Source: Valencia hispanica (lineage: Eukaryota; Chordata; Actinopteri; Cyprinodontiformes; Valenciidae). From it: DNA of 64,000 nucleotides. Below are positions 9,712 through 22,229 of this stretch, one piece after another. The position numbers were made by a program, and so were the translations under genes. The notes below the pieces were generated by a model. The model had not been told where the DNA came from and searched no databases. It saw nothing but the letters and a program-made list of their open reading frames with translations. Each line of letters opens with the position of its first letter. Position 1 is the stretch's first letter. Location of the stretch: contig OY747717.1 of assembly GCA_963556495.2 (NCBI GenBank), positions 1,561,001-1,625,000 on the forward strand. Reading direction: 5' to 3'.

Positions 9712-12700
9712 TGGTTTTCTAGTTTTATTGAGCGGTTTTTTCTCTTCAAACTGTAAAAAAACCAAACTTGCTGTTGTGTTAATTGTCTGATCTAATTGCT
9801 GTGTGTAACACATCCTTATTCTGCAGCAAATAGAAACCTTCCTCTAAATGTTCCCTCCTTCAGCTGCAGTGTTCACTCTGTGACCTTCACAGGAAGCTTC
9901 CCTACAAAGGTCACGGTGAGGTGAGGGGAAAACTGCAACTAGCATACGGGGAACCTTGAGGGAACGTTCTATGAACAGATAACATGTAGGGAACGTCCCT
10001 TAAAGCTGAAATGTTCCCCTGAAGCTGTTTATTCAGCTCTTCCGACGTGACCTCTAGGGAACGCTCGGGGAACATTCCCAAAAGGTTTCCTGAAGTTTTT
10101 GTTGCAACATTCATAGTTTTTAACACAAATATTTTAACTTCTGGGTAAGTATTCCCATTAGGTTTCCTTAATGTTAGTCCCAGTGTTCCTAGTGGAGCCT
10201 TCAGGGAACTTTTAGGGAACATCATATGAAGGTTAAACAGTGTATAAAATCCTGGGATTTTATATGTTGAATTGAATCAGAATGTCAGTTGAGTCTCCCA
10301 ATAAGGTTGCCTGCAATGATGTTTAAGATCCAGCAGGGGTCAGTAGACCAACACAGTGACGCAGCAAGGCAATTTTATTTATTTAGCAACACTTTCAACA
10401 ACAAGGTAATTCAAGGAGCTTTACATGATTAAGGGGTAAAATAAAAATAGCAGTAAAACACAGACAAAGCATATAAAGTAAAAAACAGCAGTAAAACAAG
10501 AATCACACACAAAACATGATACATGTAAACATGACTCAAATGCAGCTCTAAACAGACACGTTTTTAGTTGTGATCTAAAAGAACTCAGTGTTTCAGCAGC
10601 TTTGCAGTTTTCTGGAAGTTTGTTCCAGATTAGAGGAGCATAGAAACTGAAAGCTGCTTCTCCATGTTTGGTTCTGATTCTAGGGATGTTGAGTCGACTG
10701 GAATTAGAGGACCTGATTGGTCTGGTGCTAAAGCCATGTAATGATTTATAAACTAGTAAAGTATTTAGAAGTGTATTCTCTGAGCTACAGGGAGCCAGTG
10801 TAAGGACTTTAGAGCTGGGGTGATGTGCTCTACTTTCCTGGTTCTAGTGAGGAACACGAGCGGCAGCGTTCTGGATCAGCTGCAGCTGTCTGATTGACTT
10901 TTTAGGCAGACCTGTGAAGATGCTGTTGCAGTAATCAATCCGACTAAAGATAAACGCATGGATGAGTTTTTCCAGGTCCTGTTGTGACATCAGTCCTTTA
11001 ATCCTAGAAATGTTCTTCAGGTGATAGAAGGCTGACCTTGTTATTGACCTTTATGTGACCCTGGAGGTTCAGGTCTGAGTCCATTACTACACCTAGATTT
11101 CAGGCCTGATCCGTAGTTTCTAGCTGGATTAACTGAAGCTGTGTGCTGACTGTTGATCGTTCCTCTTTGGGTCCAAAAATAATTACTTCTGTTTTGTTTC
11201 TGTTCAGCTGGAGAAAGTTATGACACATCCATCCATTGATTTGCTCGATGCATTTATTTAGGGTTTGGATGGGTTCAGAGTCACCTGGAGACATCGTAAT
11301 GTAGAGCTGAGTATCATCTGCATAGTTATGGTAGCTAATCTTATTTTTGTATTGATACAGTTTGGGTAATGTGCTCCTCTACCCATCACTAGTAATGACA
11401 GTAGAAATGTTAACCTTTGCTCCTCAACGTTCACCAAAGGTTACATGGGACAAAGTCTTTGGATAAAGTTCAAAAGGTTTCCTGGAGGTCATGAGGAGCT
11501 TTCTGGGAACGACTCCCGAAGGTTGATGTTGAAGTTGTTCTTGTTTCCTCTCTGGAAAGGCGGGGATGGTGAAAACGTGCGCCTTCGGGAGGCCCTGTCA
11601 CCTGGTGAAGCCCGTCTCGGCGACCCGAGTGGCAGGACGGTACCTGACCCACCAGAGGGGGCTGCCCAGCCTGCCCGTGCCCCCCCTGCAGCAGACCTGT
11701 GAGCGCTACATCGAGGCCCTGGAGCCCATTGTGGAGGCCGACGAGCTGAGCCGCACCAGGCGGCTGGTTCAGGAGTTCCAGGAGGCCGGGGGAGTCGGGG
11801 AGCGGCTGCAGAGACTCCTGGAGAGGAGGGCGAGCGGAGCGGAGAACTGGGTACGTCATCTAGGAAGGTTCTGATCCGGTCTGCTAAAGTCCTTCAACAT
11901 TGATGTGGTCTTTCTCAAGGTTTTAAAAGTCCTCGAAACTGCAGCTAAACTAGTTTTGCATCGATATCCTGACCTGCTGACATTTTCTCCTTTTAATGGA
12001 CCAAAAGTCCTTAAGCGATCAAATTGAAGTAAAAATGTTTCACAGATTTAATCAGGTGGATTTTAACATTTCTGTGCAGAAATTATGTTTAACAGCTAAA
12101 ACGAACAGAAATAAACGGTTCAACGCCGACCAGTTTTTAAAATGCATTGAGCCAAAATTAATTAAACTCCCAAAAAATCCAGAGGTGTGTACTAACTACT
12201 TACATTTACTCAGTTACATTTACTCGAGTAACTTTTAGGAAAAAAATACTTTTAAGAGCAGTTTTACTTTGCCATACTTATCTACTTTTACTTCAGTATT
12301 ATTATTATGAAGTATCACTACTCTTGCTTGAGTCAAATTTCTATATACTCCACCCACTGTGAATAAAATCACTGAATGAAGAATGAACATATTTTAACTA
12401 AAAATAAACCATAAAGCAGAACTCCTGTTTCTACACAAGCTTTGGTTTTCTAATGTAATCTGTCTGTTCAGCTTGTTGGATTATAAAGGTGAAGTAAATA
12501 TACAATAAACTCTATAGATTGTCACTGAAAGTACTTTTTACCTTTTATTCGAAGATATATTTGTTAATTATCTACTGTAAGTATTGGTATTATAATGTAA
12601 ACAATTGACTTAGAAAACTTTCTTCTGCTTAAAAATTTGTTATTGTATAGTTATGTTATTTATTTTTATCATTTTTTTAATTTTATTTTAATCTTGAAAA

Positions 12701-15700
12701 TACCAGAATCTGGCCAGAACTTTATATATTTGTTTCTCTGATGACATCATTTGTAAAATATTATATCAGAAGTAGCCTTTTTACCAAATCCTTTTTTACT
12801 CTTACTCGAGTACATTTTATGGGTACTCTACCCACCTCTGAAAAAAAATCTTTGAGATGAATTGTACTTAACTCCATGAACTTCCTTTCTAACCTGCTTC
12901 ATATTCGACTAAACTTCAGAAGCAGCAGAGATTATTTGTTCATATTAACTGGAAGAACTCCTCTTCCTGGAAAGCGGCCTTGAAAGTGTTTGGACTGCAG
13001 TAATCCAGACGTTCTTGGACCTTTCTTAAACGGCTCTGGTTCTCCTGGTAGCTCTCCCAGTGGTGGGTTCAGGTGGCCTACCTGGACTATCGGATGCCTG
13101 TGGTGGTCCACTCCAGTCCAGGACTGGTGCTGCCCAGGATGGACTTCAGGGATAAAGAGGGACAGATCAGGTGAGCGAACACATGCTTCCTGTTCTGTGA
13201 GTCTCTGCGGTTTGATCCGACCCATCGGACCCCCATCAGTGTGACGGTTTGGTTCTGGAGTCAAACACCGAGCGGCTGATCTGATCACGTCTGTTCCTTA
13301 CCTCTGATTATTGTTATATCCTCTTCTTCTTCTGCTTTGTCTCTCTCTGCGTTTTAAACATCACATTAAAGAGCAACTCTCCCCCAAATCAACTAATAAA
13401 CTGTTTAAATGAATGTCTAATAGTGCTGTCACATGTCTGGTTATTATTTTTGGTATTCTAGTGCATCCTAGTAAAAATATACATATACAGGAAATCCTCC
13501 ACCTCAAAAAGATCGCTCTGAGACAAAGGAAGTCACGTTCCTCTCCATCTCTCTCGTGTCACTGCAGCAGCGCTGCTGTCAACATGTCAATCACAGCCCA
13601 GACCACGCCCACCCCGCGCAGCCGCTGCTCCGCCAGGCCACGCCTCCTTTTGGCGCATTTTTTAAAAGAAATGTGGGCAGCGTAAGACTTTGGTAGGGGG
13701 ATGAGTTGCTCATTAAGTTTGGCCTGCTGGATGATAAAGACTCAAACTGTCCTGTAGTTTTTGCTGCCTGACTCTCAGAACCAAATCTAGCTCCAGCCCA
13801 GAGACTCCATGAATGACCCACTTTTCTCTGTCTGCAGGTTTGCTTCCAGACTCATTGCAGGAGTTTTAGACTTTAAGACGATGATCGATAAGTAAGTTCT
13901 CCTGCCCTGAACCTGTTTAGTGTAATTAGTGAGAGTAGGGGTGTAAACAAAATGTTTGCACCTGGTTTTCTCTGATGTGTGATTGGGAAAAAAAAACACC
14001 ATCCCTCCATCCTCATCCACCGTTTAAAGACCCGACCGGTTTGTTTTCCAGTGAAACTCTTCCGGTGGAGTTCCTGGGAGGGAAGCCGCTGTGTATGAAT
14101 CAGTACTACGAGGTGCTGTCGTCCTGCAGGATCCCCGGGTTGAAGAGAGACTCCGTGGTGAACCACGCCAAGAGCTCTCAGCCCCCCAAACACATCACGG
14201 TGGTCCACAACTTCCAGGTGAGGAACGCCGCTGGAAAAGACACGGATGCTGGGAAGCCTGCTGATGCTGACTGTTATTTCTTTGTTTGGTTTGATGGATA
14301 CAGTTTATATGTTCTAGTGATGAAAAAGATAAATAACTGGAAAGGTAATTCATCCAATGCCCAGTCTTTGGGGGGGGGGGGGGGCATAGAGAGAAACAGG
14401 ACAGACAACCATGGAAACACTCACACCTAAGGGCAGTTTAGAGACCAATTAACCAAACAGTGACATTGTGGGATGAAGCTGGAGTACCCAGAGAGTACAC
14501 TTGCATGAACAGGGAGAACAGGCAAACTATTCAGATTGACTCCAGGTTGGGATTCAAACCCAGGACCTTCTTGCTGCAAGGCATGAGAGCGGCTAACTGC
14601 TCCGCCAAAGGGATGTAGTTTAATTTTTCATCAAGTCCAAATAATTACAGTTTTTGGAGTTTTCCTCCAGGTGGTCTAACTCTGCCACCTGCTGGCAGAA
14701 ATCAGTACCTTCTGTGCTTCCTTGTTTGAGTTGAACACTGCTGCCATTCTGATCTATTTTCCCTCAAACCGGTTCTGGCTTCAGAACCAGTTTCTCATCT
14801 GCTCCAGCTTTGGACTGGTTCGCTTCTTATCCTCCATTAGGATGGTTTTCTACTGCAGAATTAAACTCTGGCAGCTCTGAAACATGGAGTTCCACAGGGT
14901 TCTGTTCTTGGACCTATTTTTTTTGGTGTCTCTTGTATCATCGATTTAAAGGGGACAGATTCTGCCTCTTTTTAAATAGGTTCTATGGTCTGTACAAAAC
15001 ATGTTAATAAAGTTCTTTACATAAAATCACTCTCAAATAAAGTGATCTCACCAAATCAGTGGACTATTTCAGTCCCTTTCAGAATGAGCTGTTTAGAGGA
15101 CTCTGTCACTTTTATGCAGATTAGTGGCGACCACGCCCGCCCACCCTGTTGCTAGGCTGCAGGTTAGCCACAGAGGAGACTGGCAAGGAATTGGAATCGG
15201 TGAGCGTTATTTGACAGGTGAGGGGCCGGATTTGACGGATGGGGGCGGGGTTTCACAGATAAAGGGCAGTTATGTGCAAATGCAGCTTATTGTGACGTCA
15301 CAATAGGGCCCCTTTTTTAAACGGCTTGTAGAAGCACAAGATTTCTGACAGCAAAATTTGCAAAACATATTTGTTTGTAGAGGCAGCAGGGACCCAGATT
15401 GCAACAAAAAAGGATAAAAAAAAGTGTCCCCTTTAAGGTCTGTATTAAATGATGTCACTTCTATGCTAAGAAGCATTATTTCTAAACCTCAAAGTTTATT
15501 CTTAAAATGAGATATGTTGTATCTCATGTTATTTTTGCTGTGAAGCTCCTAGGGATTTTAACTTGGTTTGCTAACGGTGACACAGGGTGTCTGTCTGCCT
15601 GCTGGGTTCCTTGGTCTTCAGGATTCTGGTTGTTCTCTAAAGAGCCTCTGAGACCACAACCGTCTGGTTCCTAATTACGGGACTTCTTAAGCTAGTTGTT

Positions 15701-18700
15701 TGGACTGTATTCTATTTAGGGGTTAAATACCACAATGCATTTTATTTTTTTGGACACAAGCACCAGACCTGCTGCTCCTGACGTCCCTTCCGTTCCTCCC
15801 AGTTCTTCCAGCTGGACGTGTACAACAGAGACGGGACTCCACTGACCGCAGATCAGCTCCGTGTTCAGCTGGAGAAGATCTGCAGAGCCTCACAGGAGGC
15901 CAACGCTGAACCTGTCGGCATCCTCACCACCCAGCATCGAGACGTCTGGGGAAAAGCCTACCTGAAGCTCATCAGAGGTGGGTCCACAGAGAGGAGCGAC
16001 CTTTATAGGACCCAGCTGACTGTAAGCCTCTCTCCACCACTCCAATCGGAGATTAACGTTTTTCTGAATTGCTAAAGCACATTACTTGAAACCTCCACCC
16101 ATTTTCCTCAAAACCTTAAACACAAATCCAAACTTCTTAACTACATTCACCAAACTCCAGACTTTTCCGTCAAAATCAAACTTCCTCCTCAAAATTATTC
16201 ATCAACAAAATAAAAAACACATTACTGTAAACCCTAGTTTATGCTTCCCATCAGCAAGTTTGCACGCGCACGTTTTGACTGAGACGCTTTCCTTTTATAC
16301 TTCTCCTTTGGTGTCAGTGTTGCAAAACAATTCCCCTACAGGACAGCAGGGGGCGCAGATCTTATCTGGTGGGTCTGCCTACAATGGGGAGCCTAAGGCT
16401 CCTCCCCTTCCTGTCGGCCCATGGGTCCTCTGGCCGAAAGAGAATGAATGGAAGTCAACTGAGCGCTAAAAGTGATTATCTGGTGCGCTTTGTCTTAAGT
16501 CCTGAATCACACATATGATATAGATTAATTTAAATGACAACATATGATGTTTGTTTCAACTGTGTTTGTCAAGTGATTTGGGATTTATTTGATTGTAAAA
16601 ATTCACAGTTAAAATACCTACACATTAGAAGTCGCATATATGACGTCACGGAGCAAACGCTAGCTAGCACTTAAAATCCTCACAGAGACGTTGTGGAGCT
16701 GCATGCTGGCTCTCACTCTACCGACTGTTTCTCCCCCAGCATAGCTGCTACTTTCCACATTTATGGTGGTTTTCTCCACGTTTAACGCTCCTTCCTTCGT
16801 CCTGGAGGAAGGAGGCGAAGCCGGCTAATCTCACCGCCATTTTTCTCCTTCTTCTTCTGTTGTAGTCCACTAAGTGTTTTTACACAAAACCTAAAGTAAC
16901 TTTTGCTGCCTGTCGAAAATTAGCGTTTTCTCTGCATCGAAATGCGTCTTTAAAATTCACAGACATCATATGTTCGATCCATGGCGCATTTCAAACGAGA
17001 TCAGAAAATAACTTTTATGGCTCCATTGACTCTCATTCTTTTTTTTTTTTTTTTTTGCAGTAGAGGACCCATGGACTGGAAGTAGAAGGGCGGGGCTTAG
17101 GCTCCCCGTTGCAGTGACGTCTCTGGTCAACGACAGTTTATTTACTGTAGCTTGTAAACACACGTCCACTCCAGGAGCAATGGCCGACAGAGAGCGAGTT
17201 TTGATTGAGCTGGAAAGCTTTTCACTAGAAGTTCAGCTCATAAAATCCTCTAAAAACTCCTGTAAACAAACAAACAGCGTCTGGTTTGTTGTTCTCTACA
17301 CCTCCTGGTGTTTAACATCACCAAAAGACCAGATTAGATCAACTAGCCTTGTTATATAAAGCATCTAGGGGCCAAAAGCTGCATTGACTAATTATTACAT
17401 CGACTATAGAGCAGCGCTCTGGTGAAATAATCTGAGGCTGCTGTTGGGCTGACCAATCACAGTTTAGGATAGTTAAAAAATTGGGTTCTACTCCGTCCGT
17501 CCTTGTGAGCCTGACTGAGAGCCCTTGTGTCGACGGAAGATGGCGCTGTGTGTCTCCGCAGACGGAGAAACTTAAACTAGGCTTGATTCTAATATTCCCA
17601 ATAGTTTCCCAAATGTAATCAGTAATGGCCGTTCTTGGTCCTCCTCTTCCCAGTTTGGGTGATTACATCACCAGATACATGTGTGTTGACTTGTGAGTTG
17701 CTAAACAATGACAGCTGTATTTTAGTTGTCTTCACATGTTTCTGCCAGTGTTTACACTTTTGCTATATAGAAGTGTGAAATGTGCGTAGTGATTGAAGTT
17801 TTGAAAAGAAGACTGGATGAGTTTTGCAAATCGTGTTTAAGTATCTGAACAGTGTTTAAGGTTTGGCCAAAACAGTGTTTGATTCGAAAAGTGAGTTTAG
17901 GCCACTGAGAATCTGGTTTAGAGAATAGAGTTTAGTGTTTTAGCAATTCAGAAAAACTGCCAAAAGGCAGAGAAAAGCTTGATTGTAATGACCGCCATCT
18001 ACCACTAGATGGCGGTCATCATACAGAGGAATAGAGGTTTAGATTCAGATGCGTAGAAGGCAGTGAGCAACATCCGGTTAAACTTGGATGATGTTAGTTT
18101 TTTTTCATAGAAAAATGTCCTGCTTCAGTGTGTATATGCCACAGAACCAGACGACCCATCAGAACCATTACTGTTAGACTGGTTCCTACTGGGAAACCTG
18201 TGTTAAACTAGTGTTTACTGGGCCGGATCAGGATGTTTGAAACCTCACCGTGTTTCCTCTCTGTGTCCAGATAAGGCAAACGAAGAGTCGGTCACGGCGA
18301 TCCAGAGGAGCATCTTCACCTTGTGTCTGGATGGAGCCACGTCTGGAGCAGCTGGAGAGTTTCACCGCAGCCGTGCAGCCGTCCAGATGCTGCATGGAGG
18401 AGGCAGCCAGGGCTACAGTGGAAACCGCTGGTTCGACAAGACGCTGCAGGTGACCAGATCATGCTCCCGGTCCAGATGATGCTGATTCTGACCTGGAACA
18501 TGATGGATTTGGCTGCCTTTTCTTCTTTTTTTCCAGCAGTAAATAGCCAGTTTAGCTAAAGTTTCTTTTTCTTTTCTGTCAACCATCTGAATCAGACTTG
18601 TTTGGTTTCTTTCCTTCAGTTCATCGTTGGAGAAGACGGGACCTGCGGAGCGAACTACGAGCACGCTCCGGCCGAGGGCCCGCCCATCGTGGCGCTGATC

Positions 18701-21700
18701 GACCATGTGGTGGAGTACACGTCAGTGATCCTCCTGGATCCGTCTCAGAAGAACCGTACCCAGACAGCTGCTCGCTGAATGGCCGCTAAACATGAAGCCT
18801 GAATGAGAAAAGCTCTGAAATAATGATCGAAATTATTGAGGGACGCGAACAGAAATTCTATAAAATACAGTTTTCTTCTGTTTTCATGGAAACAGGAGGA
18901 AATCAGAGACAGCAGAGTCTCCTGCAGGCTCTCTCCCCGTCCCTAGAAAGCTGGTCTTCAACATCACGCCTGAGATAAAGCAGGACATCGAGGAGGCCAA
19001 GCTCAGCATGAACGCGTGAGAGCTGCTCGTCTAACCGCTTTAGATCTGATGGACCGCCGTACGGACTCATCGTTTGTCCCTCCACAGGCTGGCGCAGGAC
19101 CTGGACGTGAGGGTGAAGGTGTTTGGACACTTTGGGAAAAACGTCCCAAAAGCTCACAAGATGAGTCCGGATGCCTTCATACAGGTCGCCCTGCAGCTGG
19201 CCTACTACAGGTGGGAGCAGGATTAGCTCTGGTGAAGTTAGTCTCTTTATTATCCTGCAGGAAATCTAACAGAAACAGCATTTCTGCTGCTCTGACTCAG
19301 ACTTTACTCCGTTTTTTAAAATATTTGTTGTCTGTAGTGTTACAGCATAGCTGAACTTCCAGGCTACAATCAGAGGAACCTACTGGTTACCTTCTTCTTT
19401 CCTGTCTTTATGCATCACTTTCTGGACAATAATGCACCTTTCCTGGAGCTTACAGGTTACTTTTCTCCAACTTAAAGGGTCATTTCCCATACATTGTTGG
19501 GTACTTCTACAGGTGCTTTCCAGCAATTACATCTTAGACTGTTGAAACTTAAAGGTTCCTTTCCACTAACTTGTAGTACTGTCGTTGGTGCTTACGGGGT
19601 ACTCGCCTAAAAAAGTACATCAAGAGACAGAAGTTAAAAAGCGCTTTGATATCTGGATTCAATAATGTAACTTTTATTGATTACATACATTTCGCTGGAA
19701 ATTTCAAGAATACGGACCATCTCCAAATGTCCTCAATCCTCTCTTCTGCCACATCATTATATACACTTTAATGATGCACATAACAATGATTCCTGTCCAA
19801 CTTTTGTGATTAACACCAGATGTTTCCTATCTGAAATGAACCTGGCACAGCACTCAAACACTGAGAACATTGAGAAATATGTTAATTATCCCACAACATT
19901 CCCCCCTGTTGGGGCTAATGCCAGTGATGATCCGCGACTACCTTATTCTTGACAACGTTTAGGTACAAAGGATCACCTTGCCTGACATAAAGAATCTTCT
20001 TTAAACTTGATTAACATGTAGCTATTCTAGACTTTTAACGGGTACTTCTTCTGAATTTAAAGTTGCTTACAGGGTACTTTCCTCGGCACCTACAGGGTAT
20101 TTTACCAGAAATTATGGGGTACCTTGCAGAACTTAACGGCTATAATCTCTGAACTTTGAGGTCACTTTTCCAGACTTTAGAGGGTATTTTTCAAAATCTG
20201 GAGTTTTAAAGGTTAGTTTCCATTCATTTAAATGTCACATTTGCAGAATTTACAGGTACTTTCCTGGTACCTGTAGCGTACATTGTCTAATGCTTACAAG
20301 TTAATTTTCTGAAGGGTACTTTCTGAATTTAAAAGGGCTTACAGAGTACTTTCCTTAGTGCTTATGGCGTATTCTACTTAAAATTATAGGGTACTTTCCA
20401 GAACATAATGGTTACGGTCTCTGAACTTCAAGGTAAATTCTCCAGAACTTGATTGGCACTTTTCCAGAATTTAGAGAGTACTTTCCAGTAGCTAAGACCT
20501 AAAGCTTAGTTTCACTGAATTTAATCGGGACTTACCTGAAATGTTCTTACTGGGTTCTTTGTCTGTAATTACAATATATTTTCTCTGTACTTAAAGTATA
20601 CCTTCCAGAACATTAGGGTGACAGTCTTGAAACTTACAGGTTACTTTCACATAACTGACATAGTGCCATTTCCAGTAAATGTTACTCTTGGCAGCACTTA
20701 CAGGGTATTTCCTCTCTACTGAAAGGTAAACTTTCTCTGAACTTGCTGTCATTTCCAGAGCGTACCTAAAGTGCTTTATTTCTAAATCTCACGTATTACT
20801 TTCTCAGAACTTTCATCTTTCTAACAAACCAAAGATGTCGAGGTTTAGTTGATAATTGATCTGTTTTAGGTGATTTTAGTCGTAGAAACGCCTCCGACCT
20901 TCTGGAAGACTCGTCACTAGACTGAAGCTTTAATGTTGGTTTATTGGACTCATCCAGTCCGTCCTGCTGCTCAGTGCTGAGAATTGCGTTTTCTTCGTGA
21001 GACAGGAGTCTTTTCTCATTGGCAGGATTCAACTAGACCTCTGTAGAACCTCAGCAGCTCATGTTTGTCCTTTCTCCCTGTTTCCAGGAAGTACCAGCGC
21101 TGCTGCGCCACGTATGAAAGCGCCTCGCTGCGAATGTTCCGACTGGGTCGAACGGATACGATACGATCCGCCTCGAACGCCTCGGCTTCCTTCGTTAAGG
21201 CCTTCGATGATCCCAGCAAACAGGTCTGCAGTCACTAACCGGACCGTCTGGTCCAGAATCTGTTCAACCCAACCGGTTGTGATCGTAGCTCGCCTTGTTT
21301 TTAACAGATTAATCATGTTTTTATATGAATGTAACGGACGTGAAGCTTTTTGAAAGGAGTTTAATTCGAACATCTTCATGTTCTGCTCAGAACCTGGAGA
21401 AACTGGACTTAATGGAGAAAGCTGTGAAAGCCCACAGATCGTACACCAACATGGTGAGTAAATGCAGCAACAGGAAGGAAGACCTTTAGATTCTCTCCTT
21501 AGGTTCAAAAACTGAAGCTTTAAAACATCCAGAACAGCTGTTAGTCTATAGGAGACCCTGCATGGCGCAAATGATCTTTACTGTCTGGAGAACTCTTATG
21601 GTTGGCTTTGATTTTTATTTTATTTTATTAAGATGCTTTATAGTCATAATAAAATATTTTAATTTGTGGAAAAAAATAAATCAATTTAAATGTAATTTTA

Positions 21701-22229
21701 AATGTAGCGTCTGAACTGAACTGTGAACCTGTTTATAAGCCAGAACCGAACCGGTCCAGTTCCTCTCTGACCTCCATCAGCGAAGGTTTCTGTTTTTGTT
21801 CAGGCAATCAGCGGGCAGGCCATCGACAGACACCTGCTGGGTCTTAAGATGCAGGCTGCTGAGGAGAAACTCTCTGTCCCCGAGATCTTCAGAGATCCTG
21901 TCTACGCCAAAGCTCTCCACTACCGTCTGTCCACCAGCCAGGTACCGCAGAGGGACCGCCGAGGGTTCTGGACTCCTAGCCGAGCCTGACCCGCTCTCTG
22001 TTTTCCTCTCAAGGTCCCGTCTAAGACCGACTGCGTCATGTGCTTCGGTCCAGTGGTAACCGACGGCTACGGCTTCTGCTACAACCCCATGGAGGATCAC
22101 ATCAACTTCGCCGTGTCGTCGTTCAACAGCTGCAGGGAGACGGACGCCGGAGGTCTGGCTGAGGCCGTGGAGGAGGCTCTGGTGGACCTGAGGAGGCTGC
22201 TGGAGACGACCCCCAGGTCCAAACTGTGA
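9292..22229 (+). CDS. crat: Carnitine O-acetyltransferase, complete 14-exon coding region
   Basis: CRAT reversibly moves acetyl groups between CoA and carnitine in mitochondria and peroxisomes. Coding exons: 9292-9318, 11560-11850, 13052-13170, 13838-13891, 14052-14217, 15803-15977, 18271-18449, 18620-18720, 18896-19015, 19088-19210, 21088-21223, 21391-21453, 21804-21941, 22014-22229. All junctions are GT/AG and phases agree, giving 635 codons plus TGA (family about 626). The N terminus MLTFCSRTV... is basic and lacks acidic residues, like a mitochondrial presequence. Family marks include [19 protein letters not shown], the catalytic His in [11 protein letters not shown] (His about 352), the STS motif in [16 protein letters not shown] (about 561-563) and [15 protein letters not shown]. 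The C terminus SKL is a type 1 peroxisomal signal. Exon 1 was chosen because it resembles the mammalian MLAFAARTV start and splices in phase. A second in-frame ATG at 11566 could start a shorter form. Confidence 0.95.
9673..9714. repeat. (TA)n microsatellite in crat intron 1
   Basis: About 20 TA dinucleotides, immediately after a tatatttata stretch. Confidence 0.95.
9905..10230. repeat. Degenerate gggaac-type repeat in crat intron 1
   Basis: Short phrases built on gggaac/gttccc (gggaaccttg, gggaacgttc, gggaacgtcc, ggggaacattcc, agggaacttttagggaac) recur every 20-50 bp on both strands. It resembles a decayed minisatellite; no coding sign. Confidence 0.5.
10363..11375 (-). mobile_element. 5'-truncated L2-type LINE, 3' kilobase
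   Basis: Read on the minus strand it matches the plus-strand LINE at 28604-29690 nearly base for base: the HNYADD-type reverse transcriptase end, [40 protein letters not shown], then a 3' end with caaataaaattgccttgc. Only the C-terminal RT region and 3' UTR remain. It lies in crat intron 1. Confidence 0.85.
12180..12840. mobile_element. hAT-like MITE in crat intron 2
   Basis: The ends are inverted: CAGAGGTGTGTACTAAC at 12180 and ggtactctacccacctctg ending at 12840. The flanks are nearly duplicated (aaaaaatc before; aaaaaaaatc after). The interior is AT-rich, with tactcgag phrases near both ends and no open frame. Confidence 0.7.
14371..14612 (-). mobile_element. tRNA-like SINE fragment in crat intron 5
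   Basis: After a poly-G run (about 14371-14383), the minus strand carries an A-box-like TGGCGGAGCAGTTA (14607-14594) and a B-box-like GGGTTTGAATCCC (14561-14549), as in tRNA-derived SINE heads. The rest (caattaaccaaacagtgac, ctggagtacccagagag) matches a common fish dispersed repeat also present at 40840-40940. Confidence 0.6.
16058..17957. mobile_element. Outer TIR transposon in crat intron 6, containing nested elements
   Basis: gtttttctgaattgctaaa at 16058 is mirrored by ttttagcaattcagaaaaac ending at 17957, with further inverted similarity inward (Tc1/mariner-like style, class not certain). The 1.9-kb span encloses at least one younger TIR element (16382-17111) and perhaps a middle layer (ctagtttatgcttc near 16230 against aaactaggcttgat near 17574). 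Confidence 0.6.
16382..17111. mobile_element. Inner TIR element (MITE) in crat intron 6
   Basis: caatggggagcctaaggctc at the left is mirrored by cttaggctccccgttg at the right. The arms stay similar for about 80 bp, including cccatgggtcctct against agaggacccatgg and gagaatgaatgg against ccattgactctc. There is no transposase frame; a poly-T run lies at about 17039-17056. Confidence 0.72.
17988..18019. repeat. Perfect short hairpin in crat intron 6
   Basis: atgaccgccatct and agatggcggtcat form 13-bp perfect arms around accact. Possibly the tip of a small TIR element; no terminator role is implied in this eukaryotic intron. Confidence 0.8.
19380..20830. repeat. Degenerate tandem repeat filling crat intron 10
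   Basis: The phrase cttacagggtactttcc and relatives recur every 20-30 bp. A longer period near 270 bp is visible: the run from about 20040 (gggtacttcttctgaattt...) is paralleled in order from about 20313 and more loosely from about 20540. The region 19640-19960 interrupts it. No coding sign. Confidence 0.6.
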
